A stretch of DNA of 64,000 nucleotides from Neostapfia colusana. Taxonomy: Eukaryota; Streptophyta; Magnoliopsida; Poales; Poaceae. The notes below the pieces were generated by a model. The model had not been told where the DNA came from and searched no databases. It worked only from the letters and a program-made list of their open reading frames with translations. Where the stretch lies: the NCBI GenBank assembly GCA_030760725.1, contig JASWHV010000005.1:31257241-31321240 (forward strand), written 5' to 3'. The position numbers and the translations under genes are program-made. Below, in pieces: positions 11,001 through 22,155 of this stretch; the first letter of the stretch is position 1, and every line of letters begins with the position of its first letter.

Positions 11001-12077
11001 CAAGACCCTAACACGTCCGGGGATGCCTTAGCTTGGGTGTGACACCTTCCCGTTTAGGCTGTCCACGGGAGCCCGAGGTGCGGCAAGCTTAGGTCACCGG
11101 AAAAACTTTCGGTATGGGCGAGAGCAACCGAACTCAGCTGGTTCCTACGACAGGAAAGGAGGAGGAGAGTCTCTAGTACCGTTTTGCAGCTTGGAGGGAG
11201 TGGGGAAGCTGTGGTTGCTGGCTCTCCGATCAAATCCGAGAGAGCGGCGGCGAGGCAACGTTTTCTTGCACGAGGAGCGAAGAACTAGTCGGCGCTGCCT
11301 CTGGCCGGCTCGGCTGCGGGGATAAGAGGGGTGGGGGGGCGACGTCAGTTGACATGGCTCAGGCCGAGCAGGAGCTGGCACTGGCGATCATCTCGGTGGC
11401 GACCGCAGCCCGGGCCCGAGAAACCGAGTGCCCTGTTCTTCAGTCGGTTAAACAGCTAGTGAGGCTAACATGTGGGTCCCACTCCAGTTTTAACCTCCTA
11501 AATTCAATTTTCCTCACTGCTCTAAACAGTAGAGACGCAAATACCCTTTGACATTTGAATTATCTACCAACTGGCCATTTCAATTTGATAGAATTCAAAT
11601 TATGAAGTGTTTGAATACATTTTCAGCACATATGCAGTTTGAAATTCAAATTGAATTTGAATTTTCTAAATTAGCTCATGTCAAGATCAACTCCAAATGG
11701 AGTGAAAAGTGGTGTGTGCTGACTGTGAATATGGATCCCACTTTTGAATTCATGGGCTAAAAGGAGTTTGAATTTGAATTTGAGTTCAAACTAGCCTCTT
11801 TCTAGTTATACCCAAAAATACCTCAAAATAGTTTTGGATTTAGGTGAAATTTGGCATGAGCATTCCTAGCAAGGTGTTGGAGTTTTCCAAATGCTCAGCC
11901 CTTATACGATGCATGTGGGAAATGCCACTTTTGCATTTTGTGAGTTTATTCTCTAATGACCATGTTGATGGCGGTTACTTGCTCTTCAAAGGTGTTCATA
12001 AGTTTTCCTCAAATGAAGGGTGTGTGTGGTGTGATGAACACTTTGGATGTGTGCAAAAAAAAACTTAGGCCCTTACA
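8035..12077 (-). repeat. 5' LTR of element E (4043 bp)
   Basis: In element sense it starts TGTAAGGGCC (complement of 12068-12077) and ends GGTCGCTTCA. It is homologous to K (54919-57888, same orientation) and F (17643-30903, opposite orientation). Shared stretches include the accggttcccatat segment near 9020, the gcaaaccgg(a/g)gcttgcct segment near 9430, and the TTTGAATTTGAATTTGAA-rich part near 11550-11800. It lies inside the left LTR of A: bases 12078-12168 continue the A LTR 3' end. The middle (10250-11400) is GC-rich and noncoding. No frame is conserved between the three copies. Confidence 0.75.
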
Positions 12078-12168
12078 GTTCAGTTTGTGATAAATCTGTG
12101 TATGTGTGATGAACATCCTGGGCACACATATGCATTCACTTGGTTCATTTTTGGAACCTGGTGTCACA
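12078..12168 (+). repeat. 3' end of left LTR of gypsy A
   Basis: Ends ggtgtcaca at 12168 just before the primer site. It matches 54830-54918, the end of the right LTR, including the shared gtgtgatgaacatcctgggc block. Confidence 0.8.
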
Positions 12169-12171
12169 AAT

Positions 12172-12188
12172 TGGCATCAGAGCCACAT
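12172..12188 (+). other. primer binding site of gypsy A
   Basis: TGGCATCAGAGCCACAT-like sequence, an initiator-Met primer site with one T-to-C change in the TGGTATCAGAGCC core. Confidence 0.75.
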
Positions 12189-12440
12189 TGACTGTAGCAC
12201 ACAAGCCTAGGTAGAATGGACACTCTAAAACACATAGGAACGCCCCTCTAAACTGCTATTTTGAAAAATTGCTTGCTGCTGCACTTTACTTGTCAATTCA
12301 ACCACCGCAAAGTGCTATTTTCAGCCTCTCTTTCTTACTTTCTTTTGGACAGCCATACCTCCTGTTTTTCTTGCTTCATAGCTTCTAAAGTTTTTGAGTT
12401 ATTTTCCTCTTATCTAAAGATTCTCATGTCTTATTTATAG

Positions 12441-13417
12441 ATGCCGGTCACTGGGAGCATAATACGCATGAGAACTCGTCCACCACCACTTGGGAGTGCA
12501 CTTAACCCCATTGAGGTGTACGATAGACCATATTGGGAGGAGGTGAAGATGAAACCTAATGAGGAAGATGAAGTCAGTAGCTCTATGCATGAGGAAGAAG
12601 ATCCAGAAGAGGTGGAACAATTCGAAGATGACATGGAAGATGATCCACAAGAACCGCATCATTGGTATGCACCTCAGGAAGAATTTCATGCGGGCTTACA
12701 CCCAGCGGAGCCTCATTAAGCTATCTCGGAAGGAGATGAATACGAAAAGGAGCTGCCCCCTGTTGATACCGAGAATGAAGGTGATGAACGGGCCAACCGT
12801 TCAGTTCAAGAATTCCGGTCCGACAGGATGGAGGGAAGACACATATCCAAGGAGCTTAGAGAGTTCCTGAATTGCTGCAGCTTATACCCGGAGTACCTCC
12901 TCAAGAAAGTCCCTTGTCTCGGACATGAAGAGTGGAAGGCTGAGGTAACTATCCTATCTAACGGTAGGGTTATCACCCGGCACTTTGCACCGACATGGAG
13001 AGTTACAAGGGCAGAAGCTATTGATGATGCTGCATGGGATGCACTCACCGGACTGTGCTACGCTTTCGTGGGCAGCTTGAAAACACTACCTTTGAGCTGC
13101 ACCCGTATCGGAAGAGTGGTACAAGGGATATCATTGGACCCCATGGAAGAGCTCTTTCCAACCCACATTCTGCTGACAAGTCTCATAGAATGCTCATGGA
13201 GTTGGGAAACCGCTATGCAAGTGCACAAGAAGAGATCCGCTACCTCCGCAAGAAGCTGTATTTGCTGGAGAAACAAGAGGAGACTCGTACCAATGCGGGA
13301 ACAAATGGAGCACCAGCGTCATCTATCCCTACATGGACTGCCGATTCACCATGGCGTGCGCCCATGTATGGACCACCCTCATTACACGGCGAGAACAGCA
13401 CCGGTTCTCACGATTAA
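12441..13417 (+). pseudogene. pre-gag ORF of gypsy A, frameshifted
   Basis: Between the primer site and gag there is a coding-like stretch in several frames. It comprises a 92-residue acidic N-terminus (12441-12719), a middle part with EEWKAEV and then RVTRAEAIDDAAWDALTG (in 12828-13050), and a C-terminal coiled-coil-like part ending TWTADSP (in 13034-13417). Frame changes lie near 12720 and 13060. It is homologous to the intact ORF of C at 48270-49049, which has EEWSSEM, then WEAIT, and ends TWTPDSPDR. It is not part of gag or pol. I do not recognise a named family and assign no function. An acidic, coiled-coil accessory protein is the most that can be said. Confidence 0.65.
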
Positions 13418-13439
13418 GTTTAGGTTTCCCATTGAATAA

Positions 13440-13712
13440 AGTTGTAATAGAAACGCATAGACATAGTAGGCTGAAATAAGAGTGGTGTTCTGAATTTTTA
13501 TGATGATTGATTGTGTTTGTGTGCTTGGGTGTGGGTTGTGGAACGGTTCGGCTAATGTTCACATCCACACATAGTAGAGAGATGTGAGATGCTTTGGCAC
13601 TTGTTCACATCCTTTTATAGGCTGATATTAATAAAACGAGTTGCTAAGTCTCATATACCTTGATGCATATAGTTGGGAAATCTCTTCTTTCAGTTCTGAA
13701 TTCTATTCCGAG
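13440..13712 (+). other. gag leader and gag-deletion junction of gypsy A
   Basis: The stretch matches B 24840-25040, the leader just before gag, including the cacacatagtagagagatgtgagatgctttggcact block. It then jumps at about 13712 straight into protease sequence that corresponds to B 26399. About 1.37 kb holding gag is missing. No gene lies in this interval. Confidence 0.75.
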
Positions 13713-16700
13713 AGTAAGCATTAAAATAAGGGGGGTAGACTTTATTGCCAACCTTATTGTCTTGGATTCCCAAGGGATTGACATAATACTTGGAATGGAT
13801 TGGTTAAGCAAGTACAATGGAGTGATTCAATGTGCTAAGAGGATCGTGCAGTTGACGAGTGAGCACGGTACTCGTATCGAGTTCGAGGCAGCCCAACTTG
13901 CAGCCGAGAAGGCAGTGCTGAACCACATCGAAGAAACGACATTGGAAAGCATTCTGATGGTTCGAGAATATTCAGATGTGTTCCTGGAAGATCTTTCAGG
14001 TATGTCACCTGACCGGGACATTGAATTTTCCATTGATTTAGTACCCGGAACCGCACCTATAGCGAAGAGGCCATATAGGATGCCTGCTAATGAATTAGTG
14101 GAGCTCAAGAAGCAAATTCAGGAGCAGCTAGATAAGGGTTTTATACGCTCAAGCTCGTCACCTTAGGGAGCCCCCCTGCTCTTCACGGACAAGAAAGATG
14201 GGACCCAAAGGATGTGCGTCGACTATAGGTCTCTCAATAAAGTGACAATCAAAAATAAGTACCTGCTGCCCCGTATAGAGGACTTGTTCGATCAAATGAA
14301 AGGCGCACAAATTTTCTCCAAGATTGATCTTCGGTCGGGATACTTTCAGCTGAAGATTAAGTCCTCCGACATACCCAAGACTGCATTTCGAACACGGTAT
14401 GGTTCTTATGAATATTACCGTTATGTCATTTTGGTTGACGAATGCACCCGCATACTTTATGTACCTCATGAATAAGATCTTCATGGAGTACTTGGATAAG
14501 TTCGTCGTGGTTTTCATCGACGATATCATGGTGTATTCAAAAAGCGAGGAAGAACATGAAGAACGTTTGAGATTGACATTGCAGAAACTGCGAGAGCATC
14601 AATTGTATGCTAAGTTCAGCAAGTGTCAATTTTGGCTCAAAGGAGATATCGTTTCTAGGACACATCATCTCTGAAGAAGGAGTATCAGTCGATCCCGGAA
14701 AAGTGAGGGATGTTTTGAAGTGGAACCAACCGCAGAATGTGATGGATATTCAGAGTTTCCTTGGGATGGCTGGATACTACCGCCGGTTCATCAAGGATTT
14801 CTCCAAAATAGCGAAGCCTATGACTGAACTGCTGATGAAAGGGAGAGCATTTCAGTGGACACAAGCGTGTCAAGACAGCTTTGAGGAGCTAAAGAAGAGA
14901 TTAACAACAGCGCCGGTTTTGGTATTGCCGGACTTGAGCAAGAGTTTGATATATATTGTGACGCATCAAGATAAGGTCTTGGATGTGTGCTCATGCAAGG
15001 AGGACAAGTGGTAGCCTATGCATCGAGGCAATTCAAGAATCATGAGCCGAATTACCTCACACATGATTTGAAACTTGCAGCTGTGGTACATACCTTGAAA
15101 ATATGGAGGCATTATATACTTGGCCACCGATGTGAGATATATACGGATGACAAATACCTCAGTATATATTCACACAAACGGATCTGAATTTGAGGCAACG
15201 TCGATGGTTGGAACTCATCAAGGATTATGATGTTGGAATCAACTATCACCCCGGGAAGGCCAATGTAGTAGCGGATGCATTGAGCCGAAAGGGAGCATGT
15301 CACCAACTCACGGTTCGGGAGCTGTCACCCAAGCTGCATAAGGAGTTTGAACGATTACATCTCGGATTTTTGAACGAGATAGAGGTGGTAGAATTGAACT
15401 CAATTCTGGAACAAGAGATACGAGATGGCCAAGCAATGGATGAGGAAATAAAGGAAATCAAGAAAAGAATCCGACAAGGGGTAGAGAAGGACTTCAAGGA
15501 AGATGAGAATGGCACGCTTTGGTTAGGGAAAAGGATTTGTCTACCTAACGTGAAGCACATCCGCGACACGATACTAAAGGAGGCACATGACTCGCCTTAT
15601 TCTATACACCCTGGCTTTACAAAGATGTACAAGGACCTGATAACATGCTATTGGTGGGATGGTATGAAAAGGGATATCGCTGAATATGTTACCTTATATG
15701 ACACGTGCCAACGAGTGAATGCCGAACATCAAAGACCCGCTGGATTATTGCAGCCATTGAAAGTACCCAAGTGGAAGTGGGAAGACATCAGTATGGATCT
15801 CATCATCAGATTGTCACGTACTTAGTACGGCTACAACTCTATTTGGGTTATCATGGACCGATTGACAAAATCAGCCCACTTTATTCCTGTTAGGACCAAG
15901 TACACCGTCACACAGCTAGCCGAGCTGTATATGGAGCAAATCGTGTGTTGTCATAGAGTTCCAAAGAGGATAGTTTCAGATCGAGGTTCTCAATATACCG
16001 TTAGGTTCTGGAAGAAGCTGTATGAAGCCATGGGTACACGGTTGAATTTCACCTCCGCATATCACCCGCAAACCGACGGGCAAACTGAGAGGACAAATCA
16101 GATTTGGAAGACATGTTGAGAGCTTGCGCCTTGAAACATGGGCGTAGTTGGGATAAGAGCTTGCCGTATGCTGATTTCTCATACAACAACAGTTACCAAG
16201 CCAGCTTGAAGATGTCACATTTCGAAGCATTGTATGGTAGACTGTGTAGAACACCGCTGTTCTGGAATGAGACCGGAGAAAGCCATGTATTTGGACCCGA
16301 AGTGCTGCAAGACGCCGAAAAGCAAGTCCAAATGATACGTGAAAACTTGAAGGCCGCTCAGTCACGACAAAAGGTCTATGCGGGCAATAGGCGAAGGAGT
16401 TTGACTTTTAAAGTTGGAGACTTTGTGTATCTTAAGGTGTCGCATATCTGAGGCCAACGACGGTTCAACGTCAAAGGCAAGTTAGCACCTCGCTATATCG
16501 GTCCATTCAAGATTTTGGACAAGTGAGAAGAAGTAGCCCATAAACTAGAGCTGCCGACACACCTCTCCGACATGCACGACGTATTTCACGTATCTCTGCT
16601 CAAGAATGCCTTAGAGTGCCGGAATAACAAGTACCAATGGACGAGTTAGAACTTCAGGAGGATCTGACCTATGCAGAACACCCCATCAAAATCCTGTACA

Positions 16701-16808
16701 TGAAGGAAAGAGTCACGAGGAACAAGGTAACCCGTTGGTGCAAAGTGCAATGGAGCCATCACACGGAAGCCGAAGCTACATGGGAGCGTGAAGAAGACCT
16801 CAAGACGT
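13660..16808 (+). pseudogene. pol: gypsy A pol: protease end, RT, RNase H, integrase, chromodomain remnant
   Basis: This is a decayed reverse-transcription and integration polyprotein. In order it shows the protease C-terminal part (GMDWLSKYNGVIQC, about 13790-13830), RT (14212-14680, with the FIDDIM catalytic motif near 14515), and RNase H (about 14800-15260, ending HPGKANVVADALSRK). The integrase zinc region and core run 15560-16300 (SDRG near 15978, HPQTDGQTERTNQI near 16064-16100), and chromodomain traces are at 16640-16808. Breaks include a nonsense codon replacing Trp at 14164-14166 and frameshifts near 14440, 14650, 14990, 15190 and 16100. A stop at about 15823 and one at about 16450 also interrupt it. 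The order RT, RNase H, integrase and the sequence identity to C place it in the Tekay/Del chromoviruses. It cannot make a functional protein. Confidence 0.92.
13727..13740 (+). other. internal polypurine-tract-like sequence in protease of A
   Basis: AATAAGGGGGGTAGAC inside the protease coding region closely matches the real 3' polypurine tract of A (TTAAGGGGGGTAGG, 16861-16874). The same internal copy is in B at about 26413-26428. It lies about 15 bp downstream of the gag-deletion junction. Confidence 0.6.
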
Positions 16809-16860
16809 AATTTCCACATGTTCTCTCCACTCTATCGAATCTCGAGGGTGAGATTCATGT

Positions 16861-16876
16861 TAAGGGGGGTAGGTTT
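16861..16876 (+). other. polypurine tract of gypsy A
   Basis: TTAAGGGGGGTAGGTT immediately before the TGTAACACC start of the right LTR. It primes plus-strand DNA synthesis. Confidence 0.85.
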
Positions 16877-16984
16877 GTAACACCCTCATTTCCATCATCA
16901 TGCATTGCATCCATTCTCATGTAGAGATCACTTAAAAAGAGAAGAGAAATAGGATAGAACCCTGGCTGCACCTAAAAGATAATG

Positions 16985-17163
16985 CTTCTAGAAGAATTTT
17001 AGAGATAAAGCTTCTAGAAGAATTTTAGAGATAAAGCTTCTAGAAGAATCTTGGGTATAAAGCTTCTAGAAGAATCTTGGAGATAAATCTTCTAGAAGAA
17101 TCTTGGAGATAAATCTTCTAGAAGAATCTTGGAGATAAGCCTTAGAGATAAATCTTCTAGATG
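16985..17163 (+). promoter_or_regulatory. 26-bp tandem array with heat-shock-element-like cores
   Basis: CTTCTAGAAG occurs at 16985, 17011, 17037, 17063, 17089 and 17115, exactly 26 bp apart, with a degenerate copy (CTTCTAGATG) at 17154. TTCTAGAA fits the inverted TTCnnGAA core of plant heat-shock elements. The array ends about 190 bp upstream of the LTR TATA box. That it confers heat response is an inference. Confidence 0.75.
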
Positions 17164-17354
17164 AACCTTAGAGATAAAGCTTCTTGATAAACATAGAGAT
17201 AGAGCATAGAGATAAAGTTTTGGAGATAAAATACCCTGCTTGCCACACCTCTTAGGGATAGAGTCCTTCTCCTCCTCCAAACTGAGTAGGAGATAGCATC
17301 TCTTAGAGATAGAGTCCTTCTCCTCCTCCAAATTGAGTAGGAGATCTTCCCCCT

Positions 17355-17362
17355 TATAAATA
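17355..17362 (+). promoter_or_regulatory. TATA box of LTR A
   Basis: TATAAATA about 480 bp into the LTR, downstream of the tandem arrays. The B LTRs have the same TATAAATA. Confidence 0.75.
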
Positions 17363-17642
17363 TAGCCTTCGGTGGCTGCCACCCCTGCCAAAACAAGCCT
17401 GTCGCCCCCTGCTGCAAAGCCCTGGTCGCCACCCCTTTGCTGCTGCCTTGGCCGCCTTCGAAGCTCTGCCCCGCCTCGCCGTCGCCGGAGAAGAAGACCC
17501 CTGCTGCCAAGCCCTGGCTGCAGCCCTATTCTTCTCCAAAGTAAAACCCCAGCTGATGCCATTGCAAGGGAAAAAGTCCAGCTGCAAGGAGAGGAGAAAG
17601 AAGAGAAAAGGACACGCTCAAGAGGCCTTCTACGAGAACTAC

Positions 17643-20600
17643 TGTAAAGGTCCCAAAAATATGAATACAAAGAAACTCAAGTTTGTACAAGCATATGGTT
17701 TCATGTGTATGAAAAATGGCACTTATTTAATCTTTCACATGTGATGATGCTCATGAGAGCTCTCTCTACACAAGCTCATGTTTAACTGCATGCTTGGAAA
17801 CGAAGTCGATTAAAACCACAGATTTGAGGTAACATGTGCAATTGAAAGTTTAGAATCAGATTTTGGAACTAAATGGTTCAACTCAAACTTCAAATGAGGG
17901 CAACACAATGGATTGCAAACTGTTGTGTTAAAAAGCTCATTTGAAGCAGCCAAACCAAAAACCAGATTTCATATTTGAATTCCTTAGGTCCAAATTAGTG
18001 GGTATGCAAAGTTTCATAAAATTTTGAAATGTTTTGCTATCCATTTTCCAAATAGACTTAAATTTGCAATGAATTTAAATACACATTTGAATTTGGATGA
18101 AATTTTCCCAAATATCCAAATGCAGTTCAGATTTCAACTCCAAAAAATTGAATTGGTTATTTGCCAAATTTTGGAGATATTTTGGAGAGATAAGGGGGAG
18201 AGTGGGACCCAATGGTCATATGCCCAAAATATCTAAGTGTTTAGTCTCTGTTTTGCTTCTCCACTCGGTTTCACTCGAGCACAGCCGCTGTTTCACCGAA
18301 CGACACCGAGGGCAGGCTGAGGACACCTCTCACCGTCTTCTCTCGTGCTGGAGAGCTGTGCCTATGGTTCATCACTCGTTGCCATGCTTCATTTTGCCGT
18401 ACACCGAAGCATCGGCTCGGTTTTCTTTCAACCGCGCACACAAGAACAGAGAAGCCGCCGCCACTCTTCATTCGATTGTGAGCCAGCTTCTCCTTGCATG
18501 CAAAGCCTCAGAGAGTGGCAAAACGGCACCGCGTGATTGCCTACTGCCTCCTCGACACCACACCGAGCGCGCTAGGTTCTCCCTACGCCGAGAACACCTT
18601 TGTCTTGAGGCGGCCGAAAACAGCCACAGCTTCGGTCCTCCGTGGAAAGCTCACTCCAGAGCCTCTCACGGCCAAGCAAGAACACTTTTGGGCATGCACG
18701 ACCTCCGCTCTGCTCACCTCCGAACCTCACGCCGAGTGGTTGATCGTCGCCGGAGTATTTCCCAATTTTCTTCTGGCCGGTGCAAAACCACCCTCGGGTA
18801 TGAAATCATCAAATTCCTGATTAATTCTTGCTTAGAGACCACAAAATTTCACTCACACGAGCTAGACTCGATGGCGAACAACTTTCCTTTGCAACCCTAG
18901 CTTGAAAACATATGTAGCCGGAGCATTTTGAGGTTTTTTGACGGTGATCGTAGCGGGGAGCTTCGGGCGCACGATGAGAACCTAATTATAGCCATTCCCA
19001 GTCTGTTTGGAATCCATGTCGAGCTCGCCCATGTTCCACCTGTTCTGTAGAGCCACTCCACCGAGGTTTTGGCAGGATAAAGGGCCGGGCAACGTCGCCG
19101 AATATCGGTTTGAGCCGCCTCTCGGTGCGAGCTAGGGTAGAGCCATGGCCGGCCGGGGAAGTCCTCCCAACGTGTTCAGAACGTGATTTTATGCACTAGC
19201 GGAGAGTGGGAGCTCGGGAGGTGTCTGGACGACCGAGTTCCAGTGGGCTCCAGTGGCGCGGGCGCGCGGGAGGGGCGCGAGGTTGAAGAAGGGGCCGGGC
19301 CGGCGCGTCAGTCATTCAGAAAAAAAGGTCTGGATCTTCTGTGGCGCCGGATCAACGTGTGACAACACGCAAAAAAGTCTGTGGCCCCATGTGTCTTTGT
19401 CTCAGCAAGTGACACGTAGCCCCTGGACCCACCGTCAGCATTTGAACTTTTCTCTCGATTTAATTCAAATTCAGATTTCCTACAAACTTTAGAAGGCCAT
19501 ATCTTTTGCTAGGAAACTCTAAATTTAGTGATTCAAATTGGATTAGAATCAGGTTGAAAAACTCTATACAAATATGCAACCCAATTTTTATGAAAGTCAA
19601 TAAAAAATTCTGGAAAAAGCTTCAAAGCTTTTCAGCAAAAGAATTTTAGAGGGAGTTCAGTTCATCCAAAAATCCTCACATTTTGCCAGAATGATCCGTA
19701 GGATGTTATTGAACTCCTGTAAAACGTTCAGCTCATTTGGAGTTGATTTAGGAGAATTCAGATTTTAAGTTGCTGTGTTCAAATGAATACAGAAACTTTT
19801 TCAGAGAATTCCCAAAACTTAAAAATTCAGTTCTGGGCAATTCTTCACTCCAAAAATCCTAGGAAAATTCATGCAGGCTCTATGAAATACAATTGAAATG
19901 GTAGTTCAATAAGTTTGACATTAACATGTGAGTTACTTCAGAATTAATTCATTTTTCCTTAATTGCTTAGAGAATGGTCTGAATAAACCACTTAATGAAA
20001 AGTGCTAATTTTTGGTCCAGAACACTTCATTGTGACAAGGAACTCACATGAAAGTTTTCAGCTCCATTGGAGCTCTGGATCATCACTGTCCTGTTTAACC
20101 TCTTTAGGTGATTAAAACACAAGTGATGGAAAAGCACTTAGCACTTGATCCCTTTACTTAACCCAAACCTTAGCACCAGTGTCATTTTAAATTCTTAAAC
20201 AGAGTTCTGGTTTTAAACTTGTCATTAGATCTTGTTAGCAAAATCTTTACAATTAAATACCTGTGCATATTCAAAACGTGTAGCATCGGCGTGAAGATTG
20301 TGAATAAATTGAAGTGGAGATCAAAGAGGGAGGAAAGCGAGTGATCAAGCCTCAAATGATCATCACTAACTGAATATATACTAGTCACCTGCAAAACAGG
20401 CAAGCCCCGGTTTGCATACAAGCTTTTCAAAAAGTCTTTTCATTTCTAGAGATCATAGCTATGAATATTGATTGCATTAGGTTTAGATGATATTGAAAAC
20501 CCAATTGCATGACCAGAATTTACCTAAGAGAGAAAGGGTAGATTAGCACCTCCTCGAGTGGTTTTGGGCTACGCTAATTGTTAGTTTCGAAGGACCGGTA

Positions 20601-21021
20601 GAAGTCGAGTAGTTGAATCTACTCGCCAGTTTAGGGCTTGGTTTCTTCGGAGCGGTCGGAAATAGAATCATTGAGGATAGTTCCCAAGTAAGAAATGGAG
20701 ATCGGGCAGGGAGGTTTAGATACAGCAGGCTGCGGACCGTGTGTGCATAGCCCTGCCTGTGTCGGTTAAGGTCCGTTCGTACTTGGCCCTGTTGGACAAG
20801 TTCGAGTTGTGTACCAGGCGCATACTGGCTATAAGCGACCTAGGAAACTGATGTACGTTGTGAGATCCACATTGGAACTTTTCTAATTGGTTTAGGCTTT
20901 CGGCATCAGTACAGCAAGAGGTAACTCACTCAAGAACATATCACTGCGGGTATGTACCTTGTGGGAGCCTGCTGTTCAGGGCGATTGGACAGCGTCCTGT
21001 GTGGGAGAACATGGGAAAGGT
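17643..21021 (+). repeat. solo LTR F, part 1
   Basis: An E-family LTR in plus orientation starts TGTAAAGGTCCC at 17643 and is split by B at 21021. The ends of F are flanked by ACTAC (17638-17642) and ACTAC (30904-30908), or CTAC if the LTR is taken to end in CA at 30904. No primer site, internal domain or second LTR accompanies it. This is the footprint of LTR-LTR recombination. The parts at 18240-18900 and 18940-19400 are GC-richer, and the rest is AT-rich. Frames such as 18097-18900 are not conserved in E or K and are not called as genes. Confidence 0.75.
21017..21021. other. target duplication AAGGT, left copy (element B)
   Basis: AAGGT directly precedes the left LTR of B and is repeated at 30056-30060. 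Confidence 0.92.
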
Positions 21022-21182
21022 TGTGACACCCTCATTTTTTTTATTTCTGCATGCATTCATATTTTATATGTAGAAAAACATTTTAAAAGAAGTTGAAACA
21101 GAAAAGGAATAAAAAAGATAGCCAAAATGAGCCAAATCCAATCCACAGAGAGTGCCGAAGACAATTCCCAAGGCCTGCTGGC

Positions 21183-21939
21183 CACGTGGCGCCTTTGTTG
21201 CTCATCCCTGCAAAAGGGGGAGAGGTCCGGCGCTGACTGGCTACGTGGCAGGCTCGGGGCTCGTCTCTGCGGAAGGGGCAAGGTCCGACCCCGTGGGACA
21301 CGTGTTGCCCCCGGAACTAGCCTCTGCGGAGAAGCAAGGTCAGCCTGCAGGACACGTGTCGCCTTCGGAGCTAGTCACTGCGGAAAAGAGAGAACCAGCC
21401 GTGCAGGACACGTGTCGCTCTTGGAGCTCTTCTCCGAGAGGTCTGACCCGCTGGAAACGTGTTGCTCTCCGAGCTAACTTCCAAGAGGTCAGGTCCTACC
21501 GGACACGTGTCACCTCCGGAGCTCATCAACGGGAGGTCCATCACTGTTGGACACGTGTCAACCTTGGAGCTCGTCTCCGAGAAAAGAGGAAGTCTGGCGC
21601 TATTGGACACGTGGCATTCCCGGAGCCACCTCCGAAGAGAGGGGAGGTCCGGCACTGACACGTGGCACATTCGGAGCTACCTCCGAAGAGAGGGGAGGTC
21701 CCTAACTGACACGTGGCGTTTGTGGAGCTCGCTTCTATTGAGAGGGGAGGTCCCGACCCACCAGACACGTGGCACACGCGGAGCTCGTCTCTGGAGAGAG
21801 GGAGGTCCCGCCCGCCAGGACGCATGGCGCACGCGGAGCTCGCCTCTGAAGGAGAGGGAGGTCTCGCCCGTCTGACACGCGGCACAACCAGAGCCCGCCT
21901 TTATGGAAAAGGGAAGCCCAGGCCTCTGCTGGACACGTG
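21183..21939. promoter_or_regulatory. CACGTG (G-box) array in left LTR of B
   Basis: Eleven exact CACGTG cores start at 21183, 21299, 21353, 21409, 21504, 21552, 21608, 21659, 21710, 21766 and 21934. Degenerate units fill the gaps (for example TACGTG at 21242 and AACGTG at 21457). Spacing is mostly 48-58 bp. Each unit repeats ggacacgtg(t/g)cgcc, ggagct and a gaggtcc tail. The array ends about 210 bp before the TATA box. Confidence 0.82.
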
Positions 21940-22147
21940 GAGCCTCTGGAGCATATCCCAGCTGAAGGACGTGATTCTGAAGCGATTTTTCTCCCACGCA
22001 CGAGTGCCCGACACGGGGGAAACCGACACGAACTCTTCTACGTTGAATACTGCACCGAATCAGAAGATAAGTTGTTAAGATTTAAAAACAATTTAAATAG
22101 GACTCTTATTCGAATTCCAATCAGATTAGTACTCTTCTCTTCCCGAT

Positions 22148-22155
22148 TATAAATA
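22148..22155 (+). promoter_or_regulatory. TATA box, left LTR of B
   Basis: TATAAATA in the context gattataaatagaaccc, identical in the right LTR at 27802-27809. Confidence 0.78.

Larger units (their letters stand above)
16877..17642 (+). repeat. right LTR of gypsy A, piece 1
   Basis: Begins TGTAACACCC after the polypurine tract and continues to the insertion point of solo LTR F. It carries a 26-bp repeat array, a pair of direct repeats of about 52 bp (about 17246-17300 and 17300-17350) and a TATA box. The sequence before the break (ttctacgagaactac) rejoins 30909 onward (agcaccaagacttcgag), matching B 22715-22740. Confidence 0.85.

Noticed and set aside
12172..12188. Possible tRNA gene because of the Met-tRNA-like string, also at other primer sites
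   Set aside because: Only the 12-18 nt complementary to the tRNA 3' end are present, with no cloverleaf.
17092..17670. 192-residue minus-strand frame with repeated LSLRDAISYSVWRRRR-like segments
   Set aside because: It is antisense to the LTR A promoter repeats, and the repeated peptide is just the translation of the two 52-bp direct repeats and the 26-bp array.
18097..18900. 267-residue plus-strand frame in solo LTR F
   Set aside because: Not conserved in the homologous LTRs E and K, no domain, and it crosses a GC-rich promoter-like part.
21183..21939. Possible CRISPR-like array of evenly spaced repeats
   Set aside because: The repeats are degenerate with repeated, non-unique spacers, lie inside LTRs of a plant retrotransposon, and there are no cas genes.
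21057..22080. Overlapping frames of 100-168 residues in LTR B, repeated at 26659-27732
   Set aside because: Duplicated only because both LTRs carry the CACGTG array. Frames are open on both strands at once, and stops differ between the two LTRs.
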